NCBI RefSeq assembly: GCF_001552615.1
Contig: NZ_BCRN01000003.1
Span: forward strand, 124,001 to 188,000
DNA length: 64,000 nt
Source: Millisia brevis NBRC 105863
GTDB lineage: Bacteria; Actinomycetota; Actinomycetes; Mycobacteriales; Mycobacteriaceae
Direction of reading: 5' to 3'
Shown here: positions 1-9,634 of the stretch, piece after piece
Position numbering within the stretch: position 1 is the stretch's first letter
Layout of the letters: each line of letters starts with the position of its first letter
Notes under the pieces: model-generated
Databases searched by the model: none
Told to the model about the DNA's origin: nothing
What the model saw: only the letters and a program-made list of their open reading frames with translations
Program-made: the position numbers and the translations under genes

Positions 1-208
1 TCCGTGGCGCGAGCAGGCACATCAAGCACGACGCCGAGTGCATACGGACGCACTACGACGCCGGCGATGGCCCACAAACGCCGCCGGATGATCATCCGAT
101 AACTCGAGTCGACCGACCCTGAGGCCGATGGTCGACGAAGTCACCGCCCACCATCATCCCACACATCGGGCGCGTCGGCCCCCAGCCGCACGACCGTGAC
201 CCAAAGGT

Positions 209-243
209 TGTGGTCGGCGCCTCACGTTGAGACGCCGACCACA
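209..243 (-). terminator. Hairpin downstream of ndk, candidate terminator
   Basis: A perfect 10-bp stem (210-219 pairs with 233-242, extended by one A-T pair) encloses a 13-nt loop about 50 nt past the ndk stop. No clear U tract follows, which is common for actinobacterial terminators. The remainder of positions 1-292 shows no gene I can support on either strand. Confidence 0.5.
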
Positions 244-292
244 GGTGAACATGCGTTCGATTATCGGGGCCGGGTGGCCCGATCGACCGGTG

Positions 293-706
293 TCAGCCGA
301 TCTCCGGGAACCACAGGGCGATCTCCCGCTTCGCGGACTCGACACTGTCGGAACCGTGGACGAGATTGTTCTGGGTCTCCACGGCGAGATCGCCGCGGAT
401 CGAGCCCGGGGCGGCCTTCTCGACCGGATCGGTGCCGCCGGCCAACTGCCGGAAGGCGGCGATCGCTCGGGGGCCCTCCACCACGGCCGCAACCACCGGG
501 CCGGAGGTGATGAACGCGAGCAGGTCGGGGAAGAAAGCCTTGCCGTCGTGCTCGGCATAGTGGGTCGCCGCCAGTTCCTGCGTGACCGTCTTCAACTCCA
601 GGGCCGCCAAGGTCAGGCCCTTGCGTTCGATCCGGCTGATCACCTCGCCCACGAGTCCGCGGGCGACGCCGTCCGGCTTTACCAATACGAGGGTGCGCTC
701 TGTCAC
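293..706 (-). CDS. ndk: Nucleoside diphosphate kinase
   Basis: Transfers the gamma-phosphate from ATP to nucleoside diphosphates through a phosphohistidine, balancing cytosolic NTP pools. The 137-residue protein has the normal family length. It opens with [12 protein letters not shown], typical of the family, and contains the active-site segment NLVHGSDS with the catalytic His near residue 117. The GTG start at 704-706 gives the canonical N-terminus; longer in-frame extensions run into the preceding gene and look artificial. It is the last gene of the valS-folC-DUF4233-ndk group, 56 bp after the DUF4233 gene, the same order as in mycobacteria. A hairpin follows it. Confidence 0.97.
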   Translation of the reverse strand: MTERTLVLVKPDGVARGLVGEVISRIERKGLTLAALELKTVTQELAATHYAEHDGKAFFPDLLAFITSGPVVAAVVEGPRAIAAFRQLAGGTDPVEKAAPGSIRGDLAVETQNNLVHGSDSVESAKREIALWFPEIG

Positions 707-762
707 GCCGATGAGCCTAGGGCATGTCCGACACGCGCCGATGGAGCGGTCCCGGGGCGACC

Positions 763-1230
763 TCAGGCGTCCCGCAAACCGGGTGCCCGCCCGTCCGCGA
801 TCCGCTTTCGGAGGTTGCGACGCAGCAGCAGGATGTAGAACCACGCGGCACCGAAGGCCACGGCGACCCCGATGACCGCGGGGTGGAAGAACCCGCCGAG
901 CAGCAGGATGATCTGCAGGGCGATGTTGTAGGTCAGCGCCCACGGGCGGCGCTGCAGGCCGGAGCCGAGCAGCATCAACACCGCGACGGTGACCAGGAAT
1001 CCGACGCTGACCACCGACAATCCGGTGCCGAGCGTCGCCACCACCGGCAGCGCCAGCAGCACGACGATCGCCTCGAGGACGAGGGTGGCGGCACAGACGC
1101 CGCGGAACCCCTTCCACGGGTCGATCAACTCCGGCTGATCCGCCGCACCCGGGTCGGTCGGGTCGATCGGATCGGTCGGGTCGCCGTCGTGGTCGGCGAC
1201 CTCGCCGCGGGCACGTTCTGTATCGGTCAT
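763..1230 (-). CDS. DUF4233 family membrane protein
   Basis: A small integral membrane protein of 155 residues with no known biochemical role. The N-terminal ~35 residues are polar, acidic and Asp/Pro-rich (a run of [11 protein letters not shown]), followed by about four hydrophobic segments, for example around residues 45-65, 72-92, 98-112 and 115-137, and a basic C-terminus. Family assignment rests on its position between folC and ndk, as for Rv2446c in M. tuberculosis, and on the [20 protein letters not shown] segment. Its ATG overlaps the folC stop (ATGA), so the two are probably translationally coupled. Confidence 0.85.
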   Translation of the reverse strand: MTDTERARGEVADHDGDPTDPIDPTDPGAADQPELIDPWKGFRGVCAATLVLEAIVVLLALPVVATLGTGLSVVSVGFLVTVAVLMLLGSGLQRRPWALTYNIALQIILLLGGFFHPAVIGVAVAFGAAWFYILLLRRNLRKRIADGRAPGLRDA

Positions 1231-2630
1231 GTGGGCTGTCCTCCCAGAAGGGTGCGCGCGTGGCCGGCGGTGACAACCGACCCGGTGATCAGGACGCCGG
1301 CGCCGGAGAGCGGTTCGCCGTCTCCGCCCGCGCCGTCCTCGGCGATCGCGATCGCGCTTTCGATCGCGTCGGCGAGGGTGGCGGCGGTGGCGACACGTTC
1401 CTCGCCGAACCGGCTCATCGCCTGATCGGCCAGTTCGTCGACCGGCATCGAGCGGGGCGATCCGTTCTCGGTGACGACGACCTCGTCCAGCACCGGTTCG
1501 AGCGCCTCGAGGATGCCGGAGACGTCCTTGTCGGCCATCACCGCGATCACGCCGATCAGGCGGCGGAAGTCGAACTCCGACTGCATCGCGGCGGCCAGGG
1601 CCTTCGCCCCGTGCGGGTTGTGCGCGGAATCGATGAAGATCGTCGGGGCCGAGCGGAGGCGTTCGAGCCGTCCGGGTACCGCGACGTCCGCGAATCCGGC
1701 GCGCACGGTGTCGACGTCGAGGCGTTTGCCGGCGCCGGCGCCGAAGAAGGCCTCGACCGCCGCCAGGGCGATCGACGCGTTGCGCGCCTGGTGCTCGCCG
1801 TGCAGCGGCAGGAAGATCTCGGTGTACTCGCCGCCGAGACCGCGCAGGTCGATCTGCTGACCGCCGACCGCGACACGCCGCTCGATGATCGCGAACTCGC
1901 CGCCCTCGCGGGCGACCGCGGCGTCGACCTCGACCGCCCGCCGCAGCAGCACGTCCATGACCTCGGGCGGCTGCTCGGCGATGATCGCGACGGTGTCGAT
2001 CGGATCGAGCGATTCGACCGCGCGGTGGATGATCCCGGCCTTCTCCCCCGCGATGGTCGCCAGATCGTCGCCGAGGTAGTCCCGGTGGTCCATGCCGATC
2101 GGGGCGATCACCGCGACCGGCGCGGTCACGACGTTGGTCGCATCCCAGGTGCCACCCAGGCCGACCTCGACCACCGCGACGTCGACCGGCGCCTGCGCGA
2201 AACCGGCATAGGCCATCGCGGTGAGCACCTCGAACTTGCTCATCGCCGGCCCGCCGGCCTCGATCGACCGGGCGTCGATCATCTCGACGTACGGCTCGAT
2301 CTCCCGGTACAGCTCGACGAACGTGCTCGGCGGGATCGGTTCACCGTCGATGGCGATCCGCTCGGTCACCACCTGCAGGTGCGGGCTGGTGTACCGGCCG
2401 GTGCGCCGGTGGAAGGCGCGCAGCAGGGCGTCGATCATGCGGGTGATCGAGGTCTTGCCGTTCGTGCCGGCGACGTGGATCACCGGGTACGACTGCTGCG
2501 GCGAGCCGAGCACGTCGAGCAGCGCGGTGATCCGGGTCAGGGACGGCTCGATCTTCGTCTCCGGCCACCGCTTGTCGAGCTCGGCGTCGACCAGGGTCAG
2601 TTCGGCGATGTCGACCGGCGAGTCCGTCAC
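1227..2630 (-). CDS. folC: Dihydrofolate synthase / folylpolyglutamate synthase
   Basis: Adds glutamate to dihydropteroate and tetrahydrofolates in an ATP-dependent cytosolic reaction that makes and retains folate cofactors. The 467-residue protein carries the Mur-ligase-type P-loop VAGTNGKTS near residues 53-61, the YTSPHL segment near residue 80 that follows it in Fol[12 protein letters not shown] near residues 155-165, and HNPHGA in the C-terminal domain. The GTG start overlaps the valS stop as GTGA, and the stop overlaps the DUF4233 start, so the genes form one operon. The length is usual for actinobacterial FolC. Confidence 0.95.
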   Translation of the reverse strand: MTDSPVDIAELTLVDAELDKRWPETKIEPSLTRITALLDVLGSPQQSYPVIHVAGTNGKTSITRMIDALLRAFHRRTGRYTSPHLQVVTERIAIDGEPIPPSTFVELYREIEPYVEMIDARSIEAGGPAMSKFEVLTAMAYAGFAQAPVDVAVVEVGLGGTWDATNVVTAPVAVIAPIGMDHRDYLGDDLATIAGEKAGIIHRAVESLDPIDTVAIIAEQPPEVMDVLLRRAVEVDAAVAREGGEFAIIERRVAVGGQQIDLRGLGGEYTEIFLPLHGEHQARNASIALAAVEAFFGAGAGKRLDVDTVRAGFADVAVPGRLERLRSAPTIFIDSAHNPHGAKALAAAMQSEFDFRRLIGVIAVMADKDVSGILEALEPVLDEVVVTENGSPRSMPVDELADQAMSRFGEERVATAATLADAIESAIAIAEDGAGGDGEPLSGAGVLITGSVVTAGHARTLLGGQPT

Positions 2631-5359
2631 GCCGAGCCCACCGTCGCATCCGCTTGGCCGCCGGCCCGAAGCTGCCGCAGCCGCTTCTCGAGCCGCTCGA
2701 CGTCCTGCTGGGCGGCCGCCTGCCGAGCGGCGATCTTGTCGCGCACCGGCTGTGGGGCCTTGGTCATGAACTGCTCGTTGCCGAGCTTGGCGGTGGTGCC
2801 GGCCAGCTCCTTCTCCGCGGCCGCGAGGTCCTTGCTGTAGCGGGCGATCTCGGCGGCGGTGTCGACGGTCCCCGAGGTGTCGATGCGCACGGTGATCGTC
2901 CCGGCGGTCAACGGCACCTCCAGCGAGGCCGACTCGGTGAAGCCGTCGCCGGCCTCCTCGAGGCGGGCCAGCGACCGGATCACCGGCAACTGCTCGGTCA
3001 GCCCGGCTTCGTCGATGCCCTCCAGCACGGCGGGCACCTTCTGACCCGGCCCGAGCCCCTGGTCGCTGCGGAAGCGGCGGATCTCGGTGATCACCCGCTG
3101 GGCGTCGGCGACGTGGGTCGCCGCGGTCGGGTCGGCGGCGATGCCGCTGTCGGTCGGCCAGGACGCGATCATCACCGACTCGCCGCCGGTGAGGGTGCGC
3201 CAGAGCACCTCGGTGACGAAGGGCATCGTCGGGTGCAGCAGGCGCAGCAAGGCATCGAGCACGGTTCCGAGCACGATGCCGGTACTCGCCGCATTACCTT
3301 CGCGCACCTGCACCTTGGCAAATTCGAGGTACCAGTCGCAGACCTCGTCCCAGGTGTAGTGGAACAACGCCTCGGAGGCCTTGCCGAATTCGTAGGCATC
3401 CCAGGCGTTGTCGACCTCGGCGCGCACCGACTCGAGCCGGTCGAGGATCCACCGGTCGGCGTCGGTCAGCGCGTTGCGCGGCGGCAATTCGCCGACGGTC
3501 GCACCGTTGAGCAGCGCGAAGCGGGTGGCGTTGAACAGCTTGGTGGCGAAGTTGCGCGCCGCCTGGGCCGCGTCCTCGCCGACGGAGATGTCGCCGCCCG
3601 GCTGGGCGCCGCGGGCCAGGGTGAACCGCAGCGCGTCGGCGCCGAAACGATCGACCCAGTCGAGCGGGTCGATCCCGTTGCCCTTGGACTTGCTCATCTT
3701 CGCGCCGTTTTCGTCGCGAACGAGCCCGTGCAGGAAGACATCCCGGAACGGCACCGCGGGCAGCGCGCGCTCGGTGCTCTCGGCGGCGATGAAGGTGCCG
3801 AACATCATCATCCGGGCCACCCAGAAGAACAGGATGTCGTAGCCGGTCACCAGAACGTCGGTCGAGTAGAACTTCTCGAGGTCCGGGGTCTGGTCGGGCC
3901 AGCCCATCGTCGACAGCGGCCACAGACCCGAGGAGAACCAGGTGTCGAGGACGTCGGGATCCTGCTCCCAGCCCTCCGGTGCGGTCTCGTCCGGTCCGAC
4001 ACAAGCGATCTCACCGTTCGGGCCGTACCAGATCGGAATCCGGTGGCCCCACCACAGCTGGCGCGAGATGCACCAGTCGTGCATATCGTCGACCCAGCCG
4101 AACCAGCGCGGCTCCTGACTTGCCGGGTGGATGGTGGTCAGCCCGGTGCGCACGGCGTCGCCCGCGAACTTCGCCAGGGTGTCGACCTTGACCCACCACT
4201 GCAGGCTCAGCCGCGGCTCGATCGGCTCGCCGCTGCGGTCCGAGTGGCCGACGCTGTGCAGATAGGGACGGATCTCCTTGACGATGCGCCCCTGCTCGGC
4301 GAGCGCCTCGCGCACCTTGACCCGCGCCTCGAAGCGGTCCAGACCGTCGAACGGCGTTCCGGTACCGGCGATTCGGCCGGACTCGTCCATGATCGTCGGC
4401 ATCGGCAGGTTGTGCCGCAGGCCGAGTTCGAAGTCGTTCGGGTCGTGCGCGGGGGTGATCTTGACCGCGCCGGTACCGAACTCCGGGTCGACGTAATCGT
4501 CGGCGACGATCGGGATCTGCCGGCCGGTGAAGGGATGCTCGAGCGTGGTGCCGACCAGCGCGCGGTAGCGCTCGTCGTCCGGGTGCACGGCGACGGCGGT
4601 ATCGCCGAGCATCGTCTCGACCCGGGTGGTCGCGACGATCACGTGCGGCTCGTTGTCGTCGAGCGAGCCGTAGCGCAGCGAGACCAGTTCCCCCTCGACG
4701 TCGGAGTACTTGACCTCGATATCGGAGATCGCGGTGCGCAGGACCGGCGACCAGTTGACCAAACGCTCGGCGCGGTAGATCAATCCGGCCTCGTAGAGCA
4801 TCTTGAAGACGGTGGTCACCGCGCGCGAGAGACCCTCGTCCATCGTGAAGCGCTCCCGCGACCAGTCGACGCTGTCGCCGATGCGGCGCATCTGTCCGGT
4901 GATCTGCCCGCCGGACTCAGCCTTCCAGTCCCAGACACGCTCGATGAAGGCGTCGCGGCCGATCTCCTCCTTGGAGGTGCCCTCCTCGACGAGCTGCCGG
5001 GCGACGATCGACTGGGTGGCGATACCGGCGTGGTCCATACCCGGCAGCCACAACACCTCGTAGCCCTGCATGCGCCGGCGGCGACACAGGATGTCCATCA
5101 GGGTGTGGTCGAGGGCGTGGCCCATATGCAGACTGCCGGTGACGTTCGGCGGCGGCAGGACGATCGAGTAGCTGGGCTTGTTGCTCTGTGCGTCCGCGCG
5201 GAAGTAGCCCGCCTCGTCCCAGGTCCGGTATACGTCGGCCTCGACCTCGGCCGGATTCCAGGACTTGGGCAGGGCGTCGGCCCGATTCTCGGGCGCCGAC
5301 GGATCGGGCACACCGTTCTCGGGCGCCACATTCTCGGGAGCTTCGGCTGAGCTGGTCAC
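2627..5359 (-). CDS. valS: Valyl-tRNA synthetase
   Basis: Charges tRNA-Val with valine; class I aminoacyl-tRNA synthetase. The 910-residue protein has the HIGH-type motif as HMGH (segment [16 protein letters not shown] near residue 75) and the KMSKS motif in [14 protein letters not shown]. An editing (CP1) domain with [18 protein letters not shown] lies between them, and a C-terminal coiled-coil arm ([17 protein letters not shown]) is present, as expected for ValRS. The start is a GTG at 5357-5359; an in-frame TTG lies immediately upstream. The first ~30 residues are a low-complexity acidic Pro/Glu-rich extension. It leads the valS-folC operon. Confidence 0.96.
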   Translation of the reverse strand: MTSSAEAPENVAPENGVPDPSAPENRADALPKSWNPAEVEADVYRTWDEAGYFRADAQSNKPSYSIVLPPPNVTGSLHMGHALDHTLMDILCRRRRMQGYEVLWLPGMDHAGIATQSIVARQLVEEGTSKEEIGRDAFIERVWDWKAESGGQITGQMRRIGDSVDWSRERFTMDEGLSRAVTTVFKMLYEAGLIYRAERLVNWSPVLRTAISDIEVKYSDVEGELVSLRYGSLDDNEPHVIVATTRVETMLGDTAVAVHPDDERYRALVGTTLEHPFTGRQIPIVADDYVDPEFGTGAVKITPAHDPNDFELGLRHNLPMPTIMDESGRIAGTGTPFDGLDRFEARVKVREALAEQGRIVKEIRPYLHSVGHSDRSGEPIEPRLSLQWWVKVDTLAKFAGDAVRTGLTTIHPASQEPRWFGWVDDMHDWCISRQLWWGHRIPIWYGPNGEIACVGPDETAPEGWEQDPDVLDTWFSSGLWPLSTMGWPDQTPDLEKFYSTDVLVTGYDILFFWVARMMMFGTFIAAESTERALPAVPFRDVFLHGLVRDENGAKMSKSKGNGIDPLDWVDRFGADALRFTLARGAQPGGDISVGEDAAQAARNFATKLFNATRFALLNGATVGELPPRNALTDADRWILDRLESVRAEVDNAWDAYEFGKASEALFHYTWDEVCDWYLEFAKVQVREGNAASTGIVLGTVLDALLRLLHPTMPFVTEVLWRTLTGGESVMIASWPTDSGIAADPTAATHVADAQRVITEIRRFRSDQGLGPGQKVPAVLEGIDEAGLTEQLPVIRSLARLEEAGDGFTESASLEVPLTAGTITVRIDTSGTVDTAAEIARYSKDLAAAEKELAGTTAKLGNEQFMTKAPQPVRDKIAARQAAAQQDVERLEKRLRQLRAGGQADATVGSA

Positions 5360-5368
5360 CAATCGATT

Positions 5369-5728
5369 CTAGGAAAGCACCCATAGCCGCGACACGCGGG
5401 CCATGCGACGCCGCACCGAAGCGGCCGGCCGCCTCGCTTCGACGGTACCGCTCACCTCGCGGGTGTGGGGCGAGGCGACCGGGCGACAGACCCCGACCGG
5501 AACCACACCACCCGGCCGCGTGACGTCGATCCGGCGATCGCCACAGCGCACGCACCGCACATAGGACAGCACGCCCTCCGAGGTGCGGTGTCGGGACTCG
5601 ACGCTCCAGGCGTGCTCGCAGCCGGGTGCGGCATCCGATCCCGTGCGGGCCGGAGCCGGAGCGATGCGGGGGGCGAGGTCGGTATCGAGGGCGGGGTCGA
5701 GGTCGGAACGGTCATTCGAGGTGTGCAT
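5369..5728 (-). CDS. Hypothetical protein with zinc-ribbon-like Cys/His motif
   Basis: I do not recognise a defined function. The 119-residue product has an Asp/Ala/Pro-rich N-terminus and a central segment CEHAWSVESRHRTSEGVLSY followed by VRCVRCGDRRI. The Cys/His arrangement (CxH, then CxxC) suggests a small zinc-binding fold. The C-terminal third is Arg-rich and may be a weakly conserved tail. It ends just before the valS start and is divergent from the CGNR-type gene, with only 26 bp between the start codons. The central motif looks conserved and its codon usage is actinobacterial, but the exact ends are uncertain. Confidence 0.55.
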   Translation of the reverse strand: MHTSNDRSDLDPALDTDLAPRIAPAPARTGSDAAPGCEHAWSVESRHRTSEGVLSYVRCVRCGDRRIDVTRPGGVVPVGVCRPVASPHTREVSGTVEARRPAASVRRRMARVSRLWVLS

Positions 5729-5754
5729 GACATCGAGGATGATGTAATGGCCTT

Positions 5755-6291
5755 ATGCATCTCAACCCTTACGGAGAGTATGCGGTCCTGATGGCCGCGT
5801 CGCTGGCCAACGACTGGCCCGCCGATCGGGACGGTATCGAGGAGCGCACCCGCGAGTTCGGCATGACGATGCCCTTCCGCCGAACCCCCGACGACCACCC
5901 GCAGGTGCGCGCGGTGATCGATCGCTGGCTGGCGGTGGTCGACGCCCCGGACGACACGGTGCGCGCCACTCTGCTCAATATCCTGATGCGGGACGCGGCG
6001 GCCTACCCGCGGCTGACCGATCACGACGGGGAGGGCTGGCATCTGCACTACCGCGACAACGACCAGACCCTGCCGCGCGTGCTGTTGGCGGTGATCGGTG
6101 TGGGCACCGCCCTGCATCTGACCACCCGCGGGATGCACCGCCTCGGCCGCTGCCACGCCGGCCGCACCGAGGGCGACCCCTGTCGGCAGGTCGTCGTCGA
6201 CGTCACCCGCAACGGCCGGCAGCGGTACTGCTCGGTGCGCTGCGCGAACCGGGACGCGGTGCGACGACACCGGGCCCGCCGCCCCGCATAA
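5755..6291 (+). CDS. CGNR zinc-finger (ABATE-type) family protein
   Basis: A 178-residue protein with the architecture of actinobacterial CGNR zinc-finger proteins: an N-terminal helical domain of about 120 residues opening with NPYGEYAVLMAASLANDW, then a C-terminal zinc finger with GRCHAGR, a third Cys in DPCRQV, and RYCSVRCANRDAVRRHRAR. Such proteins are presumed stress or transcriptional regulators, but the ligand and targets are unknown. It is divergent from the gene at 5369-5728 with 26 bp between the starts. There is no strong Shine-Dalgarno sequence directly upstream, so leaderless expression is possible. It converges on modC. Confidence 0.82.
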   Translation: MHLNPYGEYAVLMAASLANDWPADRDGIEERTREFGMTMPFRRTPDDHPQVRAVIDRWLAVVDAPDDTVRATLLNILMRDAAAYPRLTDHDGEGWHLHYRDNDQTLPRVLLAVIGVGTALHLTTRGMHRLGRCHAGRTEGDPCRQVVVDVTRNGRQRYCSVRCANRDAVRRHRARRPA

Positions 6292-6340
6292 GGGCTCTCC
6301 CCCGCTCGACCCGTCGGCGTGACCGCGGCCGCCGGAGCCG

Positions 6341-7468
6341 CTACCCGGCGGGGTGCAGGCGGACCTGCTGGGCCTTGATCGCGACGTCGACCGCATCGCC
6401 GGGGGCCGGCTTCAGTTCGGCCGCCGCGGCGAGGGTGATGTCGGCGCGGATCGCGTGACCGCGATGCTCGACGGTGACCCGGACCGCCGACCCGCGGGGT
6501 TCGACGCCGGTGATGATGCCGGGAAAGACGTTGCGCTCGCTGCCGGCGCCGGCCTGCAGGTGCAGGGCGACCGCGGAGGCGTCGAAGATCGCCAGGGCCG
6601 GCGATCCGACCGGCAGGGTGCCGGTGCCGGCGATCCGCACACCTTCGGCGGCCAGCAGGATGCCGGGCTCCTCGATGGCGCCCTCCACCAGGTTGCCGCC
6701 GACCATCCGTGCGATGAAGGGGCTGCGCGGGGAATCGAAAACCTCCCGCACGGTGCCCTGCTGTCGAATATCGCCGCCCTCGACCACGATCACCCGATCG
6801 GCCAGCACGAGCGCGTCGAGGGGGTCGTGGGTGACGACCACGGCGGTTCGCGGCGCGGCCGGATCCCGCAGCACGGTGCGCAGCAGTCCGCGGATCTGCG
6901 GGGCGGTATCGATGTCGAGGGCGCTGAGCGGCTCGTCGAGCAGCAGCAACCGCGGGTCGGCGGCGAGCGCCCGGGCGATCGCGACGCGCTGGGCCTGCCC
7001 ACCGGAGAGGGTGTCGGGGCGCCGTCCGGCGAAGTCGGACATGCCGACGACGCCGAGCCAGCGCTCGGCCTGCTCGCGGGCGCGGGACCGGCCCGCGCCG
7101 GTGCTGCGCGGACCGAAGGCGACGTTGTCGCGGACGGTCAGATGCGGAAAGAGCAGTGCCCGTTGGGCCAACAGCACGATCCGGCGACGGTGCGGTGGGA
7201 CGAACCGTCGCCGCTCGCCGGCATCGGCGAGCACCCGGCCGCCCAGGGTGATCGTGCCGTCGGTCGGGGCGAGCACCCCGGCGATCAGGTCGAGCAGCGT
7301 CGATTTGCCTGCCCCGTTCGGTCCGAGCACCGCGAGCACGGTCCCGGCGGGAACGGCAAGGTCGTAGCGCACCTTTCGGCCGGCCAGCTCCGCCCGCAGC
7401 ACCAGTCCGGACGCCTCGTCGCCGGCGACAACGCCCTCGGGGGCGTCCGGCGCCGCCTCAGGCGACAT
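6341..7468 (-). CDS. modC: Molybdate ABC transporter ATP-binding protein
   Basis: The cytoplasmic ATPase that powers molybdate import through ModB. The 375-residue protein has Walker [10 protein letters not shown] (about residues 50-58), the signature [16 protein letters not shown], Walker [13 protein letters not shown] and the His switch in [18 protein letters not shown]-terminal region of about 120 residues resembles the TOBE/Mop oxyanion-binding domain of ModC ([14 protein letters not shown]). It overlaps modB by 11 bp and is the last gene of a four-gene operon. It could be confused with sulfate or tungstate ATPases; the neighbouring ModA and TOBE regulator favour molybdate. Confidence 0.9.
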   Translation of the reverse strand: MSPEAAPDAPEGVVAGDEASGLVLRAELAGRKVRYDLAVPAGTVLAVLGPNGAGKSTLLDLIAGVLAPTDGTITLGGRVLADAGERRRFVPPHRRRIVLLAQRALLFPHLTVRDNVAFGPRSTGAGRSRAREQAERWLGVVGMSDFAGRRPDTLSGGQAQRVAIARALAADPRLLLLDEPLSALDIDTAPQIRGLLRTVLRDPAAPRTAVVVTHDPLDALVLADRVIVVEGGDIRQQGTVREVFDSPRSPFIARMVGGNLVEGAIEEPGILLAAEGVRIAGTGTLPVGSPALAIFDASAVALHLQAGAGSERNVFPGIITGVEPRGSAVRVTVEHRGHAIRADITLAAAAELKPAPGDAVDVAIKAQQVRLHPAG

Positions 7469-8258
7469 CGACCCGTCCCCGCATGCTCGGCAGTCGGGTC
7501 AACCCGACGACGGCGATCGCCACCGCGATCAGCACCAGCGACAGCGCGATCGCCGCGTCGGGGTCGGTCTCGCGCTGCAGGTAGATCTCCAACGGCATGG
7601 TGCGGGTGGTGCCCTGCAGCGATCCGGCGAAGGTCAGCGTGGCGCCGAACTCGCCGAGGGCCCGGGCGAAGGCCAGGACCGCCCCGGACAGTAGTCCCGG
7701 CATAACCAGCGGCAGGGTGATCCGGCGCAGCACCGTGGTCGGCCCGGCGCCGAGGGTCGCCGCGATCGTCTCGTAGCGCTGTTCGCTACTGCGCAGTACC
7801 CCTTCGAGGCTGATCACCAGGAAGGGCAGGGATACGAAGGTCTGCGCCAACACCACCGCGGTCGTCGAGAAGGCGATCCGGATGCCGATCGCGTCGAGGT
7901 GGCTGCCGATCAGCCCCATCCGCCCGAAGGTGTAGAGCAGGGCGAGGCCGCCGACCACCGGCGGCACCACGAGCGGTACCAGGACCAGCGCCCGCCAGAA
8001 ACCCTGGAACGGCAACGATCCGCGCGCCAGCACCACCGCCAGCGGTACCCCGAAGATCACGCACAGCACCGTGCTGATCGCCGCGGTCCGCAGGCTCAAC
8101 AGCGCTGCGGTGCGCGAGGATTCGCTGGTGACCAGGCTCGGGAACTGCGCCCAGTCGACGACCCCGATCATCCCGGCCAGGGGCAACACCACGACCAGGA
8201 TGCCGAGCGTGGCGGGCAGGTAGACCCACCACGGCAGATCGATCCGCGACAGCCTCAC
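7458..8258 (-). CDS. modB: Molybdate ABC transporter permease
   Basis: An inner-membrane permease of 266 residues with about six hydrophobic segments, the usual size for ModB. The permease-ATPase coupling (EAA-like) loop is visible in [20 protein letters not shown], and [20 protein letters not shown] matches the highly conserved C-terminal ModB/CysT motif. The GTG start overlaps the modA stop (GTGA) and the stop lies inside modC, indicating tight translational coupling. Confidence 0.92.
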   Translation of the reverse strand: MRLSRIDLPWWVYLPATLGILVVVLPLAGMIGVVDWAQFPSLVTSESSRTAALLSLRTAAISTVLCVIFGVPLAVVLARGSLPFQGFWRALVLVPLVVPPVVGGLALLYTFGRMGLIGSHLDAIGIRIAFSTTAVVLAQTFVSLPFLVISLEGVLRSSEQRYETIAATLGAGPTTVLRRITLPLVMPGLLSGAVLAFARALGEFGATLTFAGSLQGTTRTMPLEIYLQRETDPDAAIALSLVLIAVAIAVVGLTRLPSMRGRVDVA

Positions 8259-9061
8259 GGCTGGGCGAAACCGGCCTCCGCCAGCACATCCTGGCCCACC
8301 GAACCGGTCACCAGGTCGACGAACGCCTGCGCGGCAGCCTGGTTGGACGAGTCGGCGAGGGTACCGATCGGGTAGACGTTGACCGCCTCCGACGACTCGG
8401 GGAACGACACCACGTCGACCGCGTCGCCGGCGCCGGTGGCATCGGTGACGTAGACCAGCCCGGCGTCCGCCTGACCGGAGGTGATCTTGCCGAGCACGTC
8501 GGTCACCGAGGACTCCTCGCTGACCGGGGTGATGTCGACCCCGGTGGACTCCTCGATACGGTTGGTCGCCGCGCCGCAGGGCACCGGCGGGGCGCAGATG
8601 ACCACGGATACATCGGGATTCGCCAGGTCGGCGAAGGACTGCACGTTGCCGGGGTTACCGGGCGGGGTGACGATGGTCAGCGTATTGGAGGCGAAGTCGA
8701 CCGGGGTGCCCTCGATCAGACCGGCGTCGACCGCCTTGGTCATGTTGTTCTCGTCGGCGGAGGCGAAGACATCGCCGGGGGCTCCGGAGGTCAACTGCGC
8801 GACCAGGTCCGACGAGCCACCGAAGCTGAAGCGCACCGTGGCGTCCGGGTACTGCTCGGTGAAGTCCTGACCGATCTCCTCGAACGTCGACCGCAGCGAG
8901 GCCGCCGCGAAAACGGTCAGCTCGCCGGTCACATCGCTCGCCGCCGACGAGGTCTCCGCCGACGAGGAGGTATCGGACGAGCTGTCCGAGGACGAACACG
9001 CGACCGGGATCACCAGCGCGGCGGTGGCGATCATCAGCAGCGGAAAACGGCGCAGATTCAT
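8255..9061 (-). CDS. modA: Molybdate-binding lipoprotein
   Basis: The extracytoplasmic substrate-binding protein of the molybdate importer, 268 residues. It has a lipoprotein signal peptide ending in [10 protein letters not shown] (lipobox VAC, Cys near residue 22), then a Ser-rich linker, and the ModA fold beginning with [19 protein letters not shown]. Conserved oxyanion-site segments [13 protein letters not shown] and [11 protein letters not shown] are present. Its ATG overlaps the upstream TOBE-regulator stop (ATGA). Confidence 0.94.
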   Translation of the reverse strand: MNLRRFPLLMIATAALVIPVACSSSDSSSDTSSSAETSSAASDVTGELTVFAAASLRSTFEEIGQDFTEQYPDATVRFSFGGSSDLVAQLTSGAPGDVFASADENNMTKAVDAGLIEGTPVDFASNTLTIVTPPGNPGNVQSFADLANPDVSVVICAPPVPCGAATNRIEESTGVDITPVSEESSVTDVLGKITSGQADAGLVYVTDATGAGDAVDVVSFPESSEAVNVYPIGTLADSSNQAAAQAFVDLVTGSVGQDVLAEAGFAQP

Positions 9062-9456
9062 GAGGGTGCTCCCGGGGTTTCGACGATGACGGTGGTTGCC
9101 TTGATAACCGCGACCGCCACGGCCCCGGGTTCGAGCGCACGAGCGGATTCACTGCTCATGAGGGAAACGACGGTATAAGGGCCACACTGCATTTCGACCT
9201 CCGCCATCACGGTATCGGCGGTGACCTTGGTGACCAGCCCCACCAGACGGTTACGCGCGGAACTCGTTCCGGGCACGTGATCGACCGGCGGATGAGCGGC
9301 CGCCGCCGCGTGCCGAGCCAGCGAGGCGCCGTCGACGACGGTGCGGCCGCTCGCATCGCGCTCCGCGAGGACCCGACCGGAGTCGATCCACCGGCGCACC
9401 GTGTCGTCGCTGACGCCGAGGACGTCGGCGGCCTCGCGGATTCTCAGTTGCGGCAC
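9058..9456 (-). CDS. Helix-turn-helix/TOBE molybdate-responsive regulator
   Basis: A 132-residue protein joining an N-terminal MerR/excisionase-type helix-turn-helix (QLRIREAADVLGVSDDTVRR, WIDSGR) to a C-terminal molybdate-pterin-binding TOBE domain (NRLVGLVTKVTADTVMAEVE through VAVIKATTV). It is a plausible DNA-binding molybdate sensor for the operon it heads, functionally like ModE but with a different layout. I chose the GTG at 9454-9456 because a TATAGT -10-like hexamer sits 7 nt before it, which would make the mRNA leaderless; an in-frame GTG six codons upstream (9474) is the alternative. Its stop overlaps the modA start. Confidence 0.83.
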   Translation of the reverse strand: MPQLRIREAADVLGVSDDTVRRWIDSGRVLAERDASGRTVVDGASLARHAAAAAHPPVDHVPGTSSARNRLVGLVTKVTADTVMAEVEMQCGPYTVVSLMSSESARALEPGAVAVAVIKATTVIVETPGAPS

Positions 9457-9463
9457 GGAGCGG

Positions 9464-9469
9464 ACTATA
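9464..9469 (-). promoter_or_regulatory. Putative -10 element of the mod operon
   Basis: TATAGT on the minus strand, 7 nt upstream of the GTG start chosen for the TOBE regulator. The spacing places transcription initiation at or next to the start codon (leaderless mRNA). No convincing -35 hexamer is visible. This is inference from sequence alone. Confidence 0.4.
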
Positions 9470-9534
9470 CACACGCAGATGCGGAATTTCGGCCCAACTC
9501 TAGAGCGAACCGACGGCGTCGACCAGCAGAGATA

Positions 9535-9553
9535 TTAGGTGAGGCTAAGATAG
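9535..9553 (+). promoter_or_regulatory. IdeR/DtxR iron box
   Basis: TTAGGTGAGGCTAAGATAG, upstream of the siderophore ABC ATPase at 9635. It shares the TTAGGT-AGGCTAA core with the palindromic consensus of the iron-dependent repressors IdeR/DtxR. Iron-replete repression of the downstream gene is expected. Confidence 0.75.
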
Positions 9554-9634
9554 TATCGGCCGACCGACACCTACGGGCGTTCACCCGCCGGGCCGACAGG
9601 TATACCGACACTCTCCAGGAAGAGGACCCGACGG

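Noticed and set aside
1-292. Small ORFs downstream of ndk
   Set aside because: They are Arg/Pro/Ser-rich out-of-frame readings without ribosome sites; only the hairpin at 209-243 is supportable.
2654-5350. 898-residue plus-strand ORF antisense to valS
   Set aside because: Its translation is Arg/Gly/Asp-rich with no domain features, and the opposite strand encodes a textbook ValRS. It is a shadow of high-GC codon bias; the same applies to other long antisense ORFs across the NRPS, folC and sox genes.
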